Positions 63,029-64,000 of a DNA stretch of 64,000 bases are shown in pieces. Position 1 is the stretch's first letter, and each line of letters opens with the position of its first letter. Under the pieces are notes generated by a model. It searched no databases and had not been told where the DNA came from. It saw nothing but the letters and a program-made list of their open reading frames with translations. A program made the translations under genes and the position numbers. This stretch comes from Clostridia bacterium (lineage in GTDB: Bacteria > Bacillota > Clostridia > Christensenellales > UBA1242): assembly GCA_022793335.1 (NCBI GenBank), contig JAAWCQ010000009.1, forward strand, positions 186,001 through 250,000, given 5' to 3'.

Positions 63029-63076
63029 ACTTAAGTTTAAACCAAAACTTGTTTATAAAAAACAATCTTTAATTTT

Positions 63077-63106
63077 GACCTCTTAAAAATAAGAGGTCTT
63101 TTTTTA
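63077..63106 (+). terminator. Terminator of the fibre gene
   Basis: GACCTCTT/AAGAGGTC, 8-bp perfect stem with loop AAAAAT, then T8. Confidence 0.92.
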
Positions 63107-63141
63107 TTTGAAACATTTTATAAAAAATTTCTATAAAAGGC

Positions 63142-63195
63142 TTGACAATTGAATAAGTATTCAACTATAATCAAAATAGTTGAACAATTATTCAA
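63142..63195 (+). promoter_or_regulatory. CadC-type promoter with two operators
   Basis: TTGACA (63142-63147), 18-bp spacer, TATAAT (63166-63171). Operator 1, TTGAATA-AG-TATTCAA (63149-63164), fills the spacer; operator 2, TTGAA-n6-TTCAA (63180-63195), lies just downstream. This is the layout of ArsR/CadC-repressed promoters. Confidence 0.85.
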
Positions 63196-63247
63196 TCGTT
63201 TGAATATAGTTTATTATAGCACATTTACAACAAATGGAGGTAAAATC

Positions 63248-63652
63248 ATGACAAATATGGCTAAGAAGGTATGCGAAAATAAGAAAGGTTGCGACTGCAA
63301 TTTGCTTCATAAAGAAGCTGTTGAAAGCACACTTAAGAATATGCCTAGTGACGAAATATTGCTTGAAATGGCAGATTTTTATAAAGCGCTTTCTGACAGC
63401 ACAAGAATTAAGATTATGGCTGCGCTTTCACAAAACGAGCTTTGCGTATGTGACATTTCAACTATTTTAAACATGACAAAATCAGCAATATCACACCAGC
63501 TTCAAAATCTGAAAGAAATGAATTTAATCAAAAGTCGCAAGCAAGGCAAGGAAGTTTTTTACAGCTTGGCTGATAGACATATTGAGGAAGTCTTTGAAGT
63601 AAGTATGGAGCATGTATTGGAGGACTTTGATGAAAAAGAAAGTAAGAATTGA
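63248..63652 (+). CDS. cadC: ArsR/CadC-family metal-sensing repressor
   Basis: Protein of 134 residues. Winged HTH with ELCVCDISTILNMTKSAISH as the DNA-binding region. Cys66 and Cys68 (CVC on helix alpha3) plus N-terminal Cys9, Cys15 and Cys17 match the Cd/Pb/Zn site of CadC. Metal binding should release the operators in its own promoter. ATG 63248 has GGAGG; an in-frame upstream start at 63149 lies inside the promoter and is rejected. It overlaps the next gene by 24 nt. Confidence 0.92.
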   Translation: MTNMAKKVCENKKGCDCNLLHKEAVESTLKNMPSDEILLEMADFYKALSDSTRIKIMAALSQNELCVCDISTILNMTKSAISHQLQNLKEMNLIKSRKQGKEVFYSLADRHIEEVFEVSMEHVLEDFDEKESKN

Positions 63653-64000
63653 AGGTCTTGACTGCCCCAACTGTGCACGCAGTCTTGAAATTGAAATAAA
63701 CAAGCTTGAAAGTGTTAAATGGGCTAAACTCGACTTTTTAAAATCATCGCTTGAGTTTGACTGCGACAACTTTCAAACTGCAATTGAGGACATAGAAAAA
63801 GTCACAAAAGAGCTTGAGCCTGATGCAAAGCTTATTAAAAATGATGAAAAAAGCAATAAAAAGGCTTTTAAAAGCCTAATTTTAGACCTTTTTACCCTGT
63901 TTTTAGGAATAACCATTGGAATTATTATATTTTTCGTGAGAATGCCGACTTGGAGTTATTGGCTGCTTTATTCGCTCAGTGCGCTTGCTCTTGGCTATAA
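63629..64000 (+). CDS. cadA: Heavy-metal P-type ATPase (CadA/ZntA-like), N-terminal part
   Basis: The first 124 codons are in the window; the rest runs off the right edge. MKKKVRIEGLDCPNCARSLE is an N-terminal heavy-metal-associated domain with Cys12-x2-Cys15. A charged linker (~70-85) is followed by the first membrane helix (~90-108) and the start of a second. Exports Cd2+/Zn2+/Pb2+ in CadC-controlled operons. TTGGAGGAC lies before ATG, inside cadC, so translation is coupled. Confidence 0.88.

Overview
The window comes from a low-GC, probably anaerobic member of the Bacillota (Firmicutes). Evidence for this: a complete S10-spc-alpha ribosomal superoperon in Gram-positive order, including the KOW gene between map and infA; zinc-ribbon S14; WhiA; a PHP-domain DnaE; strong AGGAGG-type ribosome binding sites; TTGACA/TATAAT promoters; and a desulfoferrodoxin-type superoxide reductase. 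TAA, TAG and TGA all serve as stops, so the standard bacterial code applies. A narrower placement (for example an uncultured gut Clostridia or Bacilli lineage) is a guess.

Layout. 1-5979: a giant secreted lipoprotein gene, minus strand, running off the left edge. 6.4-7.1 kb: a tiny XRE repressor divergent from an unknown 84-residue protein, with a palindromic operator candidate between them. 7.2-9.6 kb: a TtcA-like tRNA thiolase and phosphoglycerate mutase GpmI. 9.8-10.4 kb: six tRNA genes (Gly, Arg, His, Gln, Gln, Lys) behind one strong promoter. 10.7-17.1 kb: an unknown acidic-tailed protein and the PHP-whiA-dnaE operon. 17.5-24.3 kb: accessory genes, including two paralogous two-TM coiled-coil proteins (one broken by an amber codon), D-aminoacyl-tRNA deacylase, a repeat lipoprotein and SHOCT-tailed proteins. 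24.4-40.4 kb: thirty-one ribosomal, secretion, transcription and translation genes, rpsJ to rplQ, all on the minus strand behind one consensus promoter at 40.65 kb. 41-47.3 kb: poorly known small proteins, a PIN-domain protein with a coiled-coil partner, PnuC with a nucleotidyltransferase, and a CAT-like acetyltransferase. 47.4-54.8 kb: superoxide reductase, a NatAB-type ABC exporter with a poly-G promoter, a Ca2+/Na+ antiporter, two peptidases, a HAD phosphatase and an HD hydrolase. 54.9-63 kb: orphan phage-tail-like proteins, tRNA-Leu, NUDIX, DUF2461, KtrAB potassium uptake, an SH3-like membrane protein and a repeat-rich fibre protein. 63.1-64 kb: a CadC/ArsR repressor followed by the start of a heavy-metal P-type ATPase.

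The most unusual material is outside the housekeeping blocks. (1) A nine-G tract sits between the -35 and -10 of natA, where slippage would change spacing, and the transcript looks leaderless. (2) Several otherwise unrelated proteins end in similar acidic C-terminal tails, ending either in -E(I/V)DL or in -IDxxYY-; one 54-codon ORF is little more than that tail. (3) Three compact intergenic elements fold on paper into an outer stem enclosing several hairpins (10.43, 17.25 and 19.99 kb). (4) A family of two-TM coiled-coil proteins is dispersed through the window. All calls come from reading the sequence; no database search was run.
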